Under the pieces are notes generated by a model that saw only the letters and a list, made by a program, of their open reading frames with translations, ran no database searches and was not told the origin of the DNA. The translations under genes were made by a program, and so were the position numbers. Positions 17,946 through 27,650 of a stretch of DNA of 34,971 nucleotides are shown piece after piece. How positions within the stretch are numbered: the stretch's first letter is position 1; every line of letters starts with the position of its first letter. The DNA is taken from the NCBI GenBank assembly GCA_031286045.1, contig JAITVA010000008.1, positions 1 through 34,971 of the forward strand, in the 5' to 3' direction. Source of the stretch: Propionibacteriaceae bacterium (GTDB lineage Bacteria > Actinomycetota > Actinomycetes > Propionibacteriales > Propionibacteriaceae).

Positions 17946-18806
17946 TCAATAGTGGCCTGACATGCGTGTCGAATCGCGCCACTTGGGTATGGGCTCACCT
18001 TACTTGGCTATCGGGTCGTGTCATTTGGGCCGCCGAGTCGCACTCGCCCAGGTTGCCGGAGTTGGAGGCCGAAGCGTGAGCGCTGAGTGGGCCTACCTTG
18101 GTGGCGAGTCGCCAGCGTCTGCTCTGGCCACCACGCCAACGCTCCGGCCGGCCACCGCCACTGTCATGGTCGATGAGAAGACCTCGCTTTGACCTCGGCG
18201 CAAAACTCGTCGCGTCGCCACAAGATCCTGGTCAAAGTCGGCGTCGTCATCCATGGCCGGTCTCGCTCTCGATGTCAACCTCGTCCCGCCATCACTGCCA
18301 CTGACGGAAGTCTACGTCTCACTGACTTCTCCTGAACATCGCCCCACGTCTCACCGACTCTTCCCGAACACCGCCCCACTGCCCCTACCCTCACCGACCC
18401 TGGCGGCAAGCCCCCATTACCATCCCCACCAGAGTCAGACCCATGGGAGCAACATAGCCTTTCAATGCCGTGTCGCGCATAATGTGTGCTACGATCCAGC
18501 AGTGAGCAATGACGGGGGTATATTGCCAAACCAAGAGCGCGCGCTGGCGTCGCCTGACAACGCCATGCCTTCAATCGGCGAGTCGACGGCACTGCCGACC
18601 GACGTCGAGCATCGTGGCGTCCGCGCCCTCGGGCGGGGCGAGCTGACCTACTCTATTCAGACCGTCGACCCTGATCAGCACACCTTTTTTCTGCCGCCCG
18701 GCTACATCACTCCGCGTGGTTACGTCATCCGGCCACGCCAGTCCTGACCGAGAATCCGACCGCTTCCGGCCAGGGTGGTGAAGCGATCGAGCCTTGCATC
18801 ATGGAC

Positions 18807-18881
18807 AAAACTCCGGGAAGTTTTAGTGATAGACATCAGCTGATCAAGGTGATACTCTTCGACAAAGGTGTAAAAGTACAC
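18807..18881. promoter_or_regulatory. Palindrome cluster upstream of the XRE regulator
   Basis: AAAACTccgggaAGTTTT (18807-18824), ATCAGCTGAT (18835-18844), GTGTAaaagTACAC (18868-18881). Confidence 0.5.
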
Positions 18882-18896
18882 TTATTGGGGGAAAGA

Positions 18897-19349
18897 ATGA
18901 CTCAGCAGCGGACCCAGTTCATCGTGGCCTGCGACACCAAGCTGCGGTCTGTGCGCGCCGAGGCTGGCCTGACCCAAGAGGAGATGGCCCGCGCGGTCGG
19001 TCTCTCGAAGAAGACGGTGGTTGACATTGAGAAGGGTCGGCGCAGCCTGGGATGGGCGAGCGCCGTCTGTCTGTGCGCCGTCTTCCCTGAGTCACAAGTC
19101 CTTGTCAGTGAGTTCGGCGGTGCGGCGATCGACCTGGTCCCGTCGCTCGCTCGTCAGGTTGGTTCCCAGTCGACTGGAGAAAGCGCCAGTCGGTGGTGGA
19201 TTGAGGTGGTGGCCAACGGGGAGTACCTGATCGAGCAGAACCTCATCTCCCAGCACTACCGCTTGCTGGGCAAGCGACGGTTCAAAGTGGGCTCATCGTT
19301 CGACATCGATGACCTCCTCCCCATCTTCAACGGCAAACACGAGGGATGA
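18897..19349 (+). CDS. XRE-family helix-turn-helix regulator
   Basis: LRSVRAEAGLTQEEMARAVGLSKKTVVDIEKGRRSLGWASAVCLCAVF; ggggaaag RBS. Confidence 0.88.
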   Translation: MTQQRTQFIVACDTKLRSVRAEAGLTQEEMARAVGLSKKTVVDIEKGRRSLGWASAVCLCAVFPESQVLVSEFGGAAIDLVPSLARQVGSQSTGESASRWWIEVVANGEYLIEQNLISQHYRLLGKRRFKVGSSFDIDDLLPIFNGKHEG

Positions 19350-22274
19350 ATGATGGAGTACATACTTCTTCTGGCGCTGTTTGGTCTGGTTCCCACTGTG
19401 ATTCTTGTCGTCGTGCTTGTTCGCGTCGGCCAGATGCACAACAGCATGGGACGGATGCAGGCGATGCTGATATCGATAATGCGGACGCAGGGATCCGCTC
19501 TCCCGACCGCGCAGCGCCCACCGGGGGCGCAGATGCCTCTCGCCCCGCAGTTCTCCCCGCCGGTACCACCCGCGTCGCCGCAGTACTCTCCTGCGTTACC
19601 GGCAGCAACACACCTGCAGGCAGCCCCATCACAGGGGCAGGCCCAATTGGCTCCCCTGCGGGAGCAGCCAGTCCCGCCAGCGCCACAATTCCCACTCCCA
19701 CAAGCACCGATACCCCCGACGCCTCTCCAGTGCCAACCGCCGACCCAGGCGGCGACCTCACAAGCCCAGCCGCTGTCTCCATGCTCTCTGCCTTCGCAAG
19801 GCCAGGTGCTCCAACAGCACCAACCCCTGACGCATCCGGCGCCGACGCAGACCCCGCCACTCCCGCAGGCCCCGCTGCCTCCGCAGGGTCCGCTGCCTCC
19901 GCAGGGTCCGGTACTCCCACAAACCCCGCTGCCTCCGCAGGGTCCGGTACTCCCACAAGCCCCGCTGCCTCCGCAGGGTCCGGTACTCCCACAAGCCCCG
20001 CTGCCCCCGCAGGCCCCGCCACTCCCACAAGCACCGATACCCCCACAAGCACCGATACCCCCACAAACATCGCCACCCCCACAGTTCCCACCCCCACAAG
20101 GTCAACCGTCGTCGGCGCCGACCACCGCCAGCCCGGCTGTCTTCCAGGTGGACGAGAGCTTTCTCGGCCGTCACCTCCTGCCTATCATCGCGGCAGTGTT
20201 AGGCCTTGTCGGTCTCGTGTTCTTGGGGATTTTGGTGGTACCTCAACTGCCGAGCGCCGCCAGGATCGCTCTGATGTTCGTCATCAGTGGCGGGGTCGGG
20301 GGCCTGGGCTACCTGCTGCACCGGCGGCGCGACTCCGTTTTGACTCAGGCTCTGGTCGGTATGGGCGTGGGTGGAGTTTTTGTGTCCATCCTTGTCACCC
20401 ACGTGTATTTCCGGGTGCTGCCCGATGTCGTGGCCTTCGGTCTGCTGGCCTGCTGGATCGTCGGCTCGCTCTGGTCGGCCAAGCGTCTTCATTCCTTGCT
20501 GGTCGCCATCCTGGCTCACGTCGGCATGGTCGCTTCGATCGGGTACGGCTATCTCGGCTTGTCGGATGATGTGCTGGTCCTCGTTGTCGTCTATCAGATC
20601 GTCGCCACGGTCGCCCTCCTCGTCGGCAGCATGATGTGGATGAGGCAGATGTACCGGTTTGGCCTGTTCGCATCGCAGGTGATGGTCGTCGTGTCGACCA
20701 CCATGATGTGGAGCCGCTTCATGGGTGTCGGTGTGGGCTTTGACTCGTCCTTGGCGACTGGTTGGATCGTGGCCGCTTTCGCTGTGCAGTTCCTCGGTGG
20801 CACGGTGGTCGCCTACCTCTTGTTCGTCTCTTGCACGCGAGTCAAGCAGCCCTTGTTGGCGGGTGGTCTGGTAGCGCTCCTGACCGTGTTATGGCTGGTC
20901 ACACTGACTGAATGTGGCTCGATTCTGATCTCCAAGCTTCAGGCGACCGCCCTCGGTCTGGACAGTCTCGCCGTCTGGAACGACCCGCGCACCATCGCTT
21001 GGGCCGCGCTGGTCTCCGGGCTTGTCGCCTGCCTGCCCACCGTCGGGTGGGCCCTGAGCGCGCCGCGGGTGAACCTCAAGCCGGACCTGGAACGGTGGCT
21101 CGCCATCCCGCTGGCTAGCCACACCGCGATTGTGGCAGTTGTGGCAATGTTTGTGCGGGGGCAGCATTCTGATCTGGCGGGGCCAGCGCCGATCTGTGCC
21201 TACCTCATCTTCACCGCCGCGTTCTACCTTGTCGTCTCGAGACTCTCAGGCTCGGTGACCCTCTTGTGGCTGGCCGCTGTCCTGCTGGTGGTCGACGCCT
21301 TGGCCATGCTCGTTTCTGATGTCGGGTATGCCTCGATGACCGGCCGGTGGACTGTGTGGGCCAGCTTGGGCTACCTTCTGCTCCTGGCCATGCTGGCCTG
21401 GCTGGCGTGGAGGCAGGTCCGACCTGAAGCGCGCACGCATCACAGGCCGACCTTCATTCTGGTGATGTTCGGCGGCGCCAGTCTCTCGGTGGGTGTGATC
21501 TGCGCGCAGTCGGGCGCGGTCTACGCCGGCGGCCTGTATGCCCTCAGCACTGCTGTCGGGCTGGTCGCCATCCACCTGGTCTGGCAGCGGCGCACGCCGG
21601 GAAAGTGGTCGCCCTTCTGGCGGCTGGTCGAACTGGCCACCATCGTGTTCGCGGCCGGCGTCAATGCCGAGACCGGGCGTCTGTCCTCATGGCAGTCGCC
21701 TTGTGCCCATGGTCAGGCGTGCGCGTCCTCGGTGTGGACCACCGGCCATCTGGTCACCATCGTCTTGGCGAGCCTGGCGCTCATCGCCCTGATCGTTGTC
21801 TTGCTGGATCGTGTGCGCCAGGCGGCCCGCGTCAACGCGGCGATCCTGCGTGTTCCCGGCGCCGTATTGTCCAGCGGCGTCATCGAAGTGCTCTCAGGGA
21901 TTGGGCTGACCGCGGCGGTGATGGGCCTGTTCGTGCCGTACGACTGGTTCGTCGATCGCGGCCCGGGGTGGTTCCTGACATTCTCGGTCTCCTTGATCGC
22001 CATGGCGGTGGCTCTGCTCGTTGTCGGACTAGGGCTCTGGTCGAGGGTCAAAGCCCTGCGGTTGTACGGCCTGGTGGTCGTGATCGCCTCTGTGTTGAAG
22101 CTTGTCACACTGGATATCGGCTCAGTCGATTCGATCACCCGAGTGGCCGCCTTCCTCGGTGGCGCCGCCATCTGTTTCGGCATCTCCGCTCTCTACAACT
22201 ATGCCGCCAAGAAATTCGACAAGGCCCTCGACGAGTCCTTCCCCGAGACCGGGCCCAGAACAACGCCTCACTAG
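19350..22274 (+). CDS. DUF2339-like multi-pass membrane protein with Pro/Gln-rich N-terminal repeats
   Basis: Pro-rich PLPPQGPVLPQA repeats followed by LLPIIAAVLGLVGLVFLGILVVPQLPSAARIALMFVISGGVGGLGYLLHRR and many TM helices. Confidence 0.85.
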   Translation: MMEYILLLALFGLVPTVILVVVLVRVGQMHNSMGRMQAMLISIMRTQGSALPTAQRPPGAQMPLAPQFSPPVPPASPQYSPALPAATHLQAAPSQGQAQLAPLREQPVPPAPQFPLPQAPIPPTPLQCQPPTQAATSQAQPLSPCSLPSQGQVLQQHQPLTHPAPTQTPPLPQAPLPPQGPLPPQGPVLPQTPLPPQGPVLPQAPLPPQGPVLPQAPLPPQAPPLPQAPIPPQAPIPPQTSPPPQFPPPQGQPSSAPTTASPAVFQVDESFLGRHLLPIIAAVLGLVGLVFLGILVVPQLPSAARIALMFVISGGVGGLGYLLHRRRDSVLTQALVGMGVGGVFVSILVTHVYFRVLPDVVAFGLLACWIVGSLWSAKRLHSLLVAILAHVGMVASIGYGYLGLSDDVLVLVVVYQIVATVALLVGSMMWMRQMYRFGLFASQVMVVVSTTMMWSRFMGVGVGFDSSLATGWIVAAFAVQFLGGTVVAYLLFVSCTRVKQPLLAGGLVALLTVLWLVTLTECGSILISKLQATALGLDSLAVWNDPRTIAWAALVSGLVACLPTVGWALSAPRVNLKPDLERWLAIPLASHTAIVAVVAMFVRGQHSDLAGPAPICAYLIFTAAFYLVVSRLSGSVTLLWLAAVLLVVDALAMLVSDVGYASMTGRWTVWASLGYLLLLAMLAWLAWRQVRPEARTHHRPTFILVMFGGASLSVGVICAQSGAVYAGGLYALSTAVGLVAIHLVWQRRTPGKWSPFWRLVELATIVFAAGVNAETGRLSSWQSPCAHGQACASSVWTTGHLVTIVLASLALIALIVVLLDRVRQAARVNAAILRVPGAVLSSGVIEVLSGIGLTAAVMGLFVPYDWFVDRGPGWFLTFSVSLIAMAVALLVVGLGLWSRVKALRLYGLVVVIASVLKLVTLDIGSVDSITRVAAFLGGAAICFGISALYNYAAKKFDKALDESFPETGPRTTPH

Positions 22275-22385
22275 CGAGGGTGCTTGCGACTATACTGATC
22301 CCGCGCTGACAAGAGGGGCGATCTCGTTGTGGGGTCTCGCTTCAGGGAAGATCAGCTAGTCGTGAACATTCTTGAAAGGATCATT

Positions 22386-23372
22386 ATGTCCGGTTACACA
22401 CCCCCTCCGGCAGGCCCCCCATTCGACGCGCCAGGCCAGGCCTCCGTGCCGCCCCTTGATCAGAATCAGCCTCCGGCCACGTATCCAGGTCAGCCGGTGC
22501 AAGGGACCAATCCCGGGCAGCCGACGCCAGGGGCCTATCCTGACCAGTCAACTCCGACTTACCCAACTCAGGGGGCGCCGCAGGCTTACCCTGCTCAAGC
22601 GGCTCCCGCTTACCCTGCTCAGGCGGCTCCCGTTTACCCCGGCCAGGCGGCGCCGACCTACCCCGGCCAGGCGGCGACCACTGCAGGCCAGGCAAGTCCG
22701 GCCTACCCCGACCAGTCAACTCCGACTTACCCAGGTCAGGGAGCGCCGCAGGCTTACCCCGCTCAAGCGGTGCCCGCGTACCCCGACCAGGCGGCGACCA
22801 CTGCAGGCCAGTCAACTCCGACCTACCCAGGTCAGGGAGCGCCGCAGGCATACCCTGCTCAAGCAACGCCCACTTACTCCGGTCAGGCGGCTCCCGCTTA
22901 CTCCGGCCCGGCGGCGCCGACCTACCCCGGTCAACCAGTTCCATCGGCCTACCCACCTCCGTCCATGGCCTATGCGCCCGCCGCACCCCAACGCAACACA
23001 CTGATCTTTGTGGTGTCGATTCTCATGCTCATCGGAGCGCTGATCAACTTCATCGCAGGATTTGGTGTCCTGGCTCTTCTGGGAGCGGCTGGGGGTGACG
23101 TGGACTCAGCCGGCATCCTGGTTGCTGCCGGAGTGTTTGCCATTGTCGCTGCCATTCTTGGGCTGGTGGCGGGGGTCATGGGCATCCGCCACGCCGCGAA
23201 CCGAGACAAGGCCTCTCTTCTGTTCAATATCGGTATCGGCTTGTGTGGCATCTCTCTGATCAGCCTGATCATCACGATCGTCACCGGTGAAAACGTCGTC
23301 TCTGGAATCTTCGGCTTCGCCTTGCCGATTCTGTACATGGTCGGCGCGAACAACCTGAAGAAGCAGGCCTGA
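22386..23372 (+). CDS. Membrane protein with Pro/Tyr/Gln-rich (YPGQ) N-terminal repeats
   Basis: RBS gaaagga; MSGYTPPPAGPPFDAPGQ...AAPTYPGQ repeats then three or four hydrophobic segments. Confidence 0.82.
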   Translation: MSGYTPPPAGPPFDAPGQASVPPLDQNQPPATYPGQPVQGTNPGQPTPGAYPDQSTPTYPTQGAPQAYPAQAAPAYPAQAAPVYPGQAAPTYPGQAATTAGQASPAYPDQSTPTYPGQGAPQAYPAQAVPAYPDQAATTAGQSTPTYPGQGAPQAYPAQATPTYSGQAAPAYSGPAAPTYPGQPVPSAYPPPSMAYAPAAPQRNTLIFVVSILMLIGALINFIAGFGVLALLGAAGGDVDSAGILVAAGVFAIVAAILGLVAGVMGIRHAANRDKASLLFNIGIGLCGISLISLIITIVTGENVVSGIFGFALPILYMVGANNLKKQA

Positions 23373-23387
23373 CTGGTCACCAGTCAG
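23369..23387. terminator. Perfect 19-bp palindrome overlapping the stop codon, possible transcription end signal
   Basis: CTGACTGGTCACCAGTCAG. Confidence 0.4.
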
Positions 23388-23455
23388 CCATGGGCCTGGT
23401 GGCCTGACCATCCGGCAGGCTCTTCACGATAGGACGGGCGGGGTCGGTGCCCTGC

Positions 23456-23590
23456 CTTGTCCGAAACTGGCAGACTTTCCCGTCCCTACGGTGGGGCCGG
23501 GCGGTTCTCCCTGCCTGAAAATGGCACATCCTCTCTCAGCACGATGGGACCGGAACGGTCCACCAGTAGCTCGTCACATTGTCGGCGTGG
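23456..23590. repeat. Two-hairpin ~60-bp repeat array, degenerate copy
   Basis: cttgtccGAAActggcagacTTTCccgtccctacggtggggcc... ; GGACCGgaaCGGTCC; next ctcgtc at 23570. Confidence 0.7.
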
Positions 23591-23632
23591 GGTTCGGTGG
23601 ACCAAAACCCACCGGCGTCGTAGCCTTGAGTC

Positions 23633-23842
23633 ATGTCGTTTGAACCCACGGATGTCGGGCCACTCTTCGGCGGGGACCAGCCCGTCCTCGACTCCGACCG
23701 CCAACTCGTCCTCAACCTGCTGGTGGCCGCCAAAGCCGACGCCCGCTTGGTCGACTGGGACTACTCCGCCCGCGTGGCAGCCGTCTATAACGCTCGCACC
23801 TTCGACGACCTCGTTCCCCTGACCCGCGACCTCATGGTCTGA
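23633..23842 (+). CDS. Small DUF1707/SHOCT-like protein
   Basis: VLDSDRQLVLNLLVAAKADARLVDWDYSARVAAVYNARTFDDLVPLTRDLM resembles the DUF1707 pattern. Confidence 0.6.
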   Translation: MSFEPTDVGPLFGGDQPVLDSDRQLVLNLLVAAKADARLVDWDYSARVAAVYNARTFDDLVPLTRDLMV

Positions 23843-23939
23843 TGGGCGAACCGTCAGGTCGTCCGACCCCATGTCGCTCGACGACAGCCCCATGGACGGA
23901 AGTCATGGCCTGATGGGTGAACCGTCGAGTCGTCCGACC
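23839..23939. repeat. 30-bp direct repeat pair (23839-23868 and 23910-23939)
   Basis: ctgatgggcgaaccgtcaggtcgtccgacc / ctgatgggtgaaccgtcgagtcgtccgacc. Confidence 0.9.
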
Positions 23940-23981
23940 GCTTGTGCAAGACTCAGGTTTGTGGGAGGCCTCGCCCTGCAG

Positions 23982-24135
23982 TGACATTTGCCATCCCCAA
24001 CTCGGTGTTTTCGCGCCGCTCATCAGCATCGGGGATGACAAACCCCCTCATTTCAGACCTCAAATGCGCGGTATCTCATCCCACATACGCCAATACCAAT
24101 CCTGGTTGCCAGCATCGGGGATGGGAAATCGACCG
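23982..24135. repeat. ~150-bp palindromic element with four alternating motif copies
   Basis: atttgccatccccaa, catcggggatgacaaa, gtatctcatccca, catcggggatgggaaat in alternating orientation. Confidence 0.65.
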
Positions 24136-24167
24136 GCCGAACTGAACGGGCGAGAGCGACGGTTCTG

Positions 24168-24348
24168 CTCATCCGAAGATGACTCATCTTCGACTCCCAC
24201 GGTCAGGGTTGGTACGCTCCGCGGGCAGTTCATCCGAAGATGACCCATCTTCGACTCCCACGGTCGGGGTTGATCAGCCCGCCGGTCGCTCATCCGAAGA
24301 TGGTCGGTCTCCCCGCCCCACGATGGGACCAGCGCGGTCGACCAAGGC
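24168..24348. repeat. Two-hairpin ~60-bp repeat array (24168-24228, 24229-24288, 24289-24348)
   Basis: Perfect CGAAGATG-act/acc-CATCTTCG stems followed by actcccacggtc(a/g)gggtt. Confidence 0.9.
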
Positions 24349-24485
24349 CTCGGGTGTGGATGGCGGTCGGCGCGGCCACTGTCCGCCACTGCTCCCACTC
24401 GCTCCCTTGAGGACCCCGAACAGCGCCTGTTTCAATACCTATGCAGTGTCGTCTATTGGTGCACGACTCGCGCTAAAATCGTCGC

Positions 24486-25268
24486 ATGGTTGCACAGGCA
24501 TTTGGAATCGACATCGGCGGGTCGGGCATCAAAGGGGCTCCGGTGAATCTGGAGACTGGGGAGTTGGCGACGGAGCGGGTACGTATCCCCACGCCACAAC
24601 CATCCACACCGAAGGCGGTCGCGAAGACGGTGGCCAAGCTCTTGGATGAGTTCGGGGATCAGGCCAAGGACATGCCGATCGGCATCACGGTGCCGTGTCC
24701 GGTCATCAACGGTATCACCCCGGCCATGGCCAACCTCGACAAGCAATGGATCGGTTGTGCGGCGGCCGACGTCATGACCAGTGTGGTCGGGCGACCGATC
24801 ACCTTGCTCAACGACGCGGACGCGGCTGGCTTGGCGGAGGTGTACTTCGGGGCAGCCAAGGGGCATAAGGGTTTGGTCATTGTCACGACCTTGGGCACCG
24901 GCATCGGGTCGGCGCTGATCTACGGCGGCGTCCTCATCCCCAATTCTGAGCTTGGACATTTGGAGATTGATGGGTTTGACGCCGAGAAACGCGCCGCCGC
25001 GTCGATCCGCACCAATGAGGATTTGAGTTGGAAGGCCTACATCAAGCGGTTGCAGCGCTACTACGAGACCTTGGACTTCCTCTTCTCTCCCGACATGTTT
25101 GTTGTTGGTGGTGGTATCAGTCGGGATGCGGACAAGTTCCTGCCCTTCCTCAAGCTCAACGCCTCAATCGTGCCTGCGCAGTTGCGCAATCAGGCCGGCA
25201 TCGTCGGAGCGGCTTGGTACGCGCATCAGGCTCAGGCCTCATCTCCGACTCGGTCACCCCAGGGTTGA
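24486..25268 (+). CDS. ppgK: Polyphosphate glucokinase (ROK family)
   Basis: [81 protein letters not shown]. Confidence 0.93.
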   Translation: MVAQAFGIDIGGSGIKGAPVNLETGELATERVRIPTPQPSTPKAVAKTVAKLLDEFGDQAKDMPIGITVPCPVINGITPAMANLDKQWIGCAAADVMTSVVGRPITLLNDADAAGLAEVYFGAAKGHKGLVIVTTLGTGIGSALIYGGVLIPNSELGHLEIDGFDAEKRAAASIRTNEDLSWKAYIKRLQRYYETLDFLFSPDMFVVGGGISRDADKFLPFLKLNASIVPAQLRNQAGIVGAAWYAHQAQASSPTRSPQG

Positions 25269-25406
25269 GGGTCGTCGGCTCGCTGAGGTGCGCTGAGGGT
25301 CGCCTCACGCGCTTCTTCAGGGGTGAGGGTGGCCGTCGCCGGGGTGCGCTGAGGGTCGTCGGCTCGCTGAGGTGCGCTGAGGGTCGTCTCACCCGCTTCT
25401 TCAGGG
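25266..25406. repeat. 57-bp direct repeat, period 84 bp (25266-25322 and 25350-25406)
   Basis: tgagggtcgtcggctcgctgaggtgcgctgagggtcgYctcacScgcttcttcaggg twice with two mismatches. Confidence 0.93.
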
Positions 25407-25614
25407 CGCGGGGTCGTCGCACACCCGATGACGAGGCCGGAACGCTGTCGCCGTCGAGCCACATCGCCTCACGCGGTTCCTCCGGGCACGGGGTCGCCCC
25501 GTCGCCAATGAGAAGCCGCCCGAGCCGGGTCGCGGTCGCGAGTTCCTCGGTCGGATGGCAACTCGACAAACCGCTCACCCCATCACCCGGCGGGAACCCG
25601 CCAGCGCCAGTGGA

Positions 25615-25869
25615 TCACTGATCCGCCGGGGGCTTGCGGGAGACTCCATCGCAGCCGTCGTACCAATCGCTGACCTTGTCACGCAGGTGTTCGAGGCCTG
25701 ACTCGTCCTCGTCGATGTGGCTGACGACCGCGTCCAGGAAGGCTTCTTCGTCGGCCACGGCGGGCGGCACCTTGTCGGTCGCCCCCGGCTCGACGGCGTG
25801 GACCGACCCGTGGGGCCGTGTCTCGGTCATTTCTGTGTCATCGTTCGTGCTGCTCATACTGTTGACCAT
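25615..25869 (-). CDS. Small acidic hypothetical protein
   Basis: 84-aa ORF with gaggggag RBS upstream; divergent from the citrate synthase gene. Confidence 0.5.
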   Translation of the reverse strand: MVNSMSSTNDDTEMTETRPHGSVHAVEPGATDKVPPAVADEEAFLDAVVSHIDEDESGLEHLRDKVSDWYDGCDGVSRKPPADQ

Positions 25870-25974
25870 AGTAGACTCCCCTCACAACATCACCTGAAAC
25901 ACCGTGGAAACGCCATTCCCAGTATTCTTGGCTCTTGGGGAAATGATGAAGCGTCATCGGAGAGGGAGGCAAAT

Positions 25975-27387
25975 ATGACGGACACACCTATTGACGACAC
26001 AACCATGAACGAGCCACCGGTCAATGAGATCCCCTTTGACATCCTGCAGCACGCGACGCTGACCTTGCCTGACGGGCAGACGGCGGACTTGCCGATCGTG
26101 GTCGGATCGGAGGGGGAGAAGGCGGTCGACATCGCCCGTCTGCGCGCCACCACCGGCTACATCACCCTTGACGATGGGTACACCAACACGGGCTCATGTA
26201 TGTCGGACATCACCTTCATCGATGGAGAGAAGGGGATTTTGAGGTACAGGGGCTACCCCATTCAGGAGATCGCCAAGCGCTGCTCGTTCGTCGAGGCGGC
26301 TCAGTTGGTCATCTGGGGCGAGTTGCCCACGCCTGAGCAGCGCCATCATTTTTCCGACATTCTGGCGGAGAACTCTGCTTTGCCGGAGGACTTTTTGCCA
26401 CACTTCTCGGCTTTTCCGCCGCACGCCCACCCCATGTCGATCCTGTCGGCCATGGTCAACGCTCTGCAGACCTATGACTTGCCGGGCATGACAATCGACT
26501 CTGATGAGGAGTTTGAGCGGGTCAGCGCGACCTTGATCTCGAAGGTGCGCACGATCGCCGCCGCCTCCTTCAAGTCCTCGATCGGTGAGCCGATCATGTA
26601 CCCCCGCTACGATCTGCGCTACGTCGAGAACTTCCTGCACATGATGTTCTCCCGTCCCTACCGTGACTATGTGCCGTCGGCCGAGGCCACGCGGGCTCTC
26701 AACTTGTTCCTGATCCTGCATGCGGACCATGAACAGAACTGCTCGACCTCGACGGTGCGTATGGTCGCCTCCGGGCAGGCCAATTTGTATGCTTCGGTGG
26801 CAGCCGGGGTGTGTGCATTGTGGGGTCCCTTGCATGGTGGCGCCAACCAGGCTGTCATCGAGATGCTTGATCTGATCCAAGAGTCCGGTATGTCGACGCG
26901 GGAGTACATCACCAAGGTCAAGGACCGCACCGCCGGTATCAAGCTCATGGGGTTCGGCCACCGTGTCTACCGTAGTTATGACCCGCGCGCGCAGATTCTC
27001 AAACAGGCGTGTGACGACTTGTTGGAGTCGCTCCACATCACCGATCCGCGCCTGGCCATCGCCCGTGAGCTCGAAGAGGTCGCCCTCGAGGACGACTATT
27101 TCGTCCAGCGCAAGCTCTACCCCAATGTCGATTTCTACTCCGGCACCATCCTGACGGCCCTGGGCATCCCGCCGGAGATGTTCACCGTCATCTTCGCGAT
27201 CGGTCGCGTCGCCGGTTGGATCGCCAACTGGAAAGAGATCCACGATTCGGCCAACTCCCGCATCTATCGTCCGCGTCAGATTTACACCGGCCCGAACGAG
27301 CGTGAGTGGATCAACCGCTTCCAGCGTGAGCGCAACACCACTCAGGGCTTCATCGTTCCCGAGGAGTTGCGCAGCCACACGGCCTAA
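25975..27387 (+). CDS. gltA: Citrate synthase
   Basis: LDDGYTNTGSCMSDITFIDGEKGILRYRGYPI, ILHADHEQNCSTSTVRMVASGQANLYASVAAGVCALWGPLHGGANQAV, GFGHRVYRSYDPRA; RBS gagggagg. Confidence 0.97.
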   Translation: MTDTPIDDTTMNEPPVNEIPFDILQHATLTLPDGQTADLPIVVGSEGEKAVDIARLRATTGYITLDDGYTNTGSCMSDITFIDGEKGILRYRGYPIQEIAKRCSFVEAAQLVIWGELPTPEQRHHFSDILAENSALPEDFLPHFSAFPPHAHPMSILSAMVNALQTYDLPGMTIDSDEEFERVSATLISKVRTIAAASFKSSIGEPIMYPRYDLRYVENFLHMMFSRPYRDYVPSAEATRALNLFLILHADHEQNCSTSTVRMVASGQANLYASVAAGVCALWGPLHGGANQAVIEMLDLIQESGMSTREYITKVKDRTAGIKLMGFGHRVYRSYDPRAQILKQACDDLLESLHITDPRLAIARELEEVALEDDYFVQRKLYPNVDFYSGTILTALGIPPEMFTVIFAIGRVAGWIANWKEIHDSANSRIYRPRQIYTGPNEREWINRFQRERNTTQGFIVPEELRSHTA

Positions 27388-27507
27388 AGACGTCTACATC
27401 TGCTGCATTATTGGCGTGATCGCGCGTTGAGTATGGCGCGAGGGTAGTCGACCGGCGTCACCGCATGGGACTGACAGTCCGCAGGTCGCCTGTGCCTGGG
27501 TAATCGA

Positions 27508-27650
27508 CATAACTGAGCAATCTTTTGCCCTTTGTGAGTCGGTCATCATTGTTGGCCATAGTTATGTCGCCTCTGAGGCACGAATCGGTGACATGACTAT
27601 GGCAAAGTACGACTCAGAGACTCAAAAGCCTCATACTTTGCTCAGCTATG
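27508..27650. repeat. ~143-bp nested palindrome (outer 27508-27520 / 27638-27650; inner 27555-27571 / 27587-27603)
   Basis: cataactgagcaa / ttgctcagctatg and gccatagttatgtcgcc / ggtgacatgactatggc. Confidence 0.85.

Noticed and set aside
18253-18747. 164-aa ORF between the TauE gene and the XRE gene
   Set aside because: N-terminal half is low-complexity over a 32-bp duplicated segment; only a shorter C-terminal ORF from ~18500 might be real, with no family match recognised
19346-20569. 407-aa alternative-frame ORF over the DUF2339-like gene
   Set aside because: Open only because of the 36-nt repeats; after the repeats it becomes arginine-rich and non-protein-like
26194-27378. 394-aa antisense ORF across citrate synthase
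   Set aside because: Shadow ORF; citrate synthase signatures are unambiguous on the + strand
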